Assembly (NCBI GenBank): GCA_030641465.1
Contig: DAOWHK010000028.1
Location: 1 to 6,688 of the forward strand
Source of the DNA: Parachlamydiales bacterium
Lineage (GTDB): Bacteria; Chlamydiota; Chlamydiia; Chlamydiales; Simkaniaceae
Length of the DNA stretch: 6,688 nt
Direction of reading: 5' to 3'
In this document: positions 5,644-6,688 of the stretch, piece by piece
Numbering within the stretch: position 1 is the stretch's first letter
Layout of the letters: every line of letters starts with the position of its first letter
Notes under the pieces: model-generated
The model's database searches: none
What the model was told of the DNA's origin: nothing
What the model saw: only the letters and a program-made list of their open reading frames with translations
Program-made: the position numbers and the translations under genes

Positions 5644-6615
5644 ATGGCGGCAATTCAGGAGAGTGCAAGATCAATAGTAAGTAGAGAGAGAAATGGAGAG
5701 TGGGTAGAGCAGCAGTGTGCGCGTGTAGAAAAATTAACTGTATCCTTGCTTGAGCGGGGTGGGTCCGTTGAAGATATTGCGACAAAGACCAAAGAAGCTT
5801 TTAGAGATTTGGGAGAGATAGCAGGTTTAAGTTTAGAGCCGTTCGAATGTGATGATGCTGATTTTTTTATTAGATGTGTTGAGCAAATTGAAGAGGTCAC
5901 ATTTTATGACTATTATACACCTCAGCAAGTTCAGATAATGAAAGACGAGGCTCTACATGAAGTGGCTATGTCGAAGTCGAACGTGCCGGAGAGAAGTAAT
6001 TTACTAGAAGTAGTAACAAATTGTAGGAAAAAAAGATATTTGTTGCAAAATTTGCAGTTGGTTTCAGAATTATGTGCTGCAATTGCTCGTGCTAGCTCGG
6101 TGTTTTCTAAGTGTGGTGTGTGTGAAGAAAGTAACTTAGATCCAAATTTTATTGCTAATGTAAATGAATATTACCTCCGTGTGAATGCTGAGATAATTGA
6201 TTCTATCGACACTCTGCTTAATTCCGAACAGGAAGGTGTTTCAGAAATAGACCTTCTTCGAGCTATCGGCTATTTCCCAGAAAAATTGTTTACCCTCGAA
6301 GAGTTACAGTTTCAGATTTGGATCTTGCTTGGAGCTCCGGGGGGAGTTGACTTATCATCTATTCTTCTTTTAGACAACAAAGAAAAAATTCCTGACGCTC
6401 TTCGAAATATTTGCAGAGAAAAAGTGAGAGCCCTTTCTGACGAAGATCAAAATAAGTTAGATGGCTTACTTTATGAAATTTCAAAGCAAAGGTGCGAAGA
6501 ATCAGGAAAATCATTTGATACCTTTGGCGATTCTAACTGGGGTAGAAATCATCGTTATGATGATGTGGAAGTTTTTTTCGAGGCTTTTCTGGCAGTGACT
6601 GATGGAAGAGTTTGA
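5644..6615 (+). CDS. Hypothetical soluble protein, mostly helical, nine cysteines
   Basis: I do not recognise this protein. The ATG at 5644 is chosen over an in-frame GTG at 5590 because AAGAGG lies six bases upstream. The GTG form would add a hydrophobic 18-residue stretch encoded by the AT-rich promoter region. The 323 residues show no signal peptide or membrane segment. The sequence is rich in Glu, Leu and predicted amphipathic helices (for example 20-60, 117-155, 172-195, 250-285). Nine cysteines occur at 25, 69, 78, 127, 144, 157, 160, 257 and 284, including a CGVC pair (157-160) that could be redox-active or metal-binding; without histidines or a second pair nearby this is only a possibility. 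A hydrophobic segment EELQFQIWILLGAPGG (219-234) interrupts the helical pattern. The gene stands alone, downstream of decayed mobile DNA. It uses more GTG/TGT codons than its neighbours by eye, compatible with lineage-specific or acquired status. A host-interaction role is possible but unsupported. Confidence 0.75.
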   Translation: MAAIQESARSIVSRERNGEWVEQQCARVEKLTVSLLERGGSVEDIATKTKEAFRDLGEIAGLSLEPFECDDADFFIRCVEQIEEVTFYDYYTPQQVQIMKDEALHEVAMSKSNVPERSNLLEVVTNCRKKRYLLQNLQLVSELCAAIARASSVFSKCGVCEESNLDPNFIANVNEYYLRVNAEIIDSIDTLLNSEQEGVSEIDLLRAIGYFPEKLFTLEELQFQIWILLGAPGGVDLSSILLLDNKEKIPDALRNICREKVRALSDEDQNKLDGLLYEISKQRCEESGKSFDTFGDSNWGRNHRYDDVEVFFEAFLAVTDGRV

Positions 6616-6625
6616 TTTGAAATAA

Positions 6626-6641
6626 GGTTTATACACAAACC
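6626..6641 (+). other. Short hairpin after the last gene
   Basis: GGTTT (6626-6630) and AAACC (6637-6641) form a five-base stem with a six-base loop, 10 bases after the stop. The T-rich stretch (6655-6662) begins 14 bases later, so this is at best a poor intrinsic terminator. It overlaps the right edge repeat. Confidence 0.2.
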
Positions 6642-6688
6642 GATTCAACCTTTGGATTTTTTCCTGTGTCAGATAACCAATTTTTAGA
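6630..6688 (-). repeat. Right copy of the edge repeat, with open minus-strand frames
   Basis: This is the inverted partner of the sequence at 37-89 (18 of 19 identical in the core 6630-6648). Two minus-strand frames are open from the window edge. One gives SKNWLSDTGKNPKVESVCV and stops at 6631-6629. The other contains LTQEKIQRLNRFVYKPY and runs on past the repeat. The second resembles the left-edge frame, so the repeat may be the end of a duplicated or mobile gene entering from the right. The identity is unknown. Confidence 0.45.

Noticed and set aside
5655..5900. Minus-strand open frame of 81 residues
   Set aside because: It is entirely antisense to the 323-residue gene, which has a much stronger start signal and longer frame.
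1..6688. tRNA, rRNA, riboswitch, CRISPR array or toxin-antitoxin pair
   Set aside because: No cloverleaf, regular direct-repeat array, conserved RNA motif or paired small overlapping genes could be seen by eye on either strand.

Overview
This 6.7 kb AT-rich window carries six apparently intact protein genes, one decayed transposase, and a pair of related sequences in inverted orientation at its two edges. I see no tRNA, rRNA, CRISPR array or intact insertion sequence. The gene mix suggests an obligate intracellular Gram-negative bacterium. A chlamydia-like 'environmental' member of the Chlamydiota is my best guess, at moderate to low confidence. The support is a Kdo-pathway isomerase (so an LPS-bearing envelope), a Rickettsia/Thermus-type isocitrate dehydrogenase, an NhaD Na+/H+ antiporter, a helical-repeat protein and decayed IS5-family DNA. 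Classical Chlamydiaceae lack isocitrate dehydrogenase, so a chlamydial host would have to be an environmental lineage with a fuller TCA cycle.

Layout, left to right. Positions 1-104 hold a repeat copy and a possible gene tail. Isocitrate dehydrogenase is on the minus strand (105-1529). It diverges from a kdsD/kpsF-type arabinose-5-phosphate isomerase on the plus strand (1612-2574) across 82 bases that contain a good minus-strand promoter. kdsD converges on, and overlaps by 8 bases, a minus-strand helical-repeat gene (2567-3256). The likely intrinsic terminator of that repeat gene lies inside the kdsD coding sequence. An 89-base spacer of about 9% G+C, containing a perfect inverted repeat, separates it from a small minus-strand two-helix membrane protein gene (3346-3774). 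That gene diverges, with only 18 bases between starts, from nhaD on the plus strand (3793-5079). Positions 5080-5643 hold no intact gene. They contain a frameshifted N-terminal piece of an IS5-family transposase (minus strand) and possibly the tail of a second dead gene. The last gene (5644-6615, plus strand) encodes an unrecognised soluble, mostly helical protein of 323 residues. The right edge carries the second copy of the edge repeat.

There is no long operon: strands alternate and most genes look like single transcription units. The recognisable genes are housekeeping: carbon metabolism and NADPH supply, Kdo supply for LPS, and Na+/pH homeostasis. The repeat protein, the small membrane protein and the 323-residue protein are the accessory, undescribed part. 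I found no convincing multi-gene novel system. The most interesting structural signals are the terminator embedded in kdsD, the palindrome centred on a -10-like box, the edge repeats and the decayed mobile DNA.
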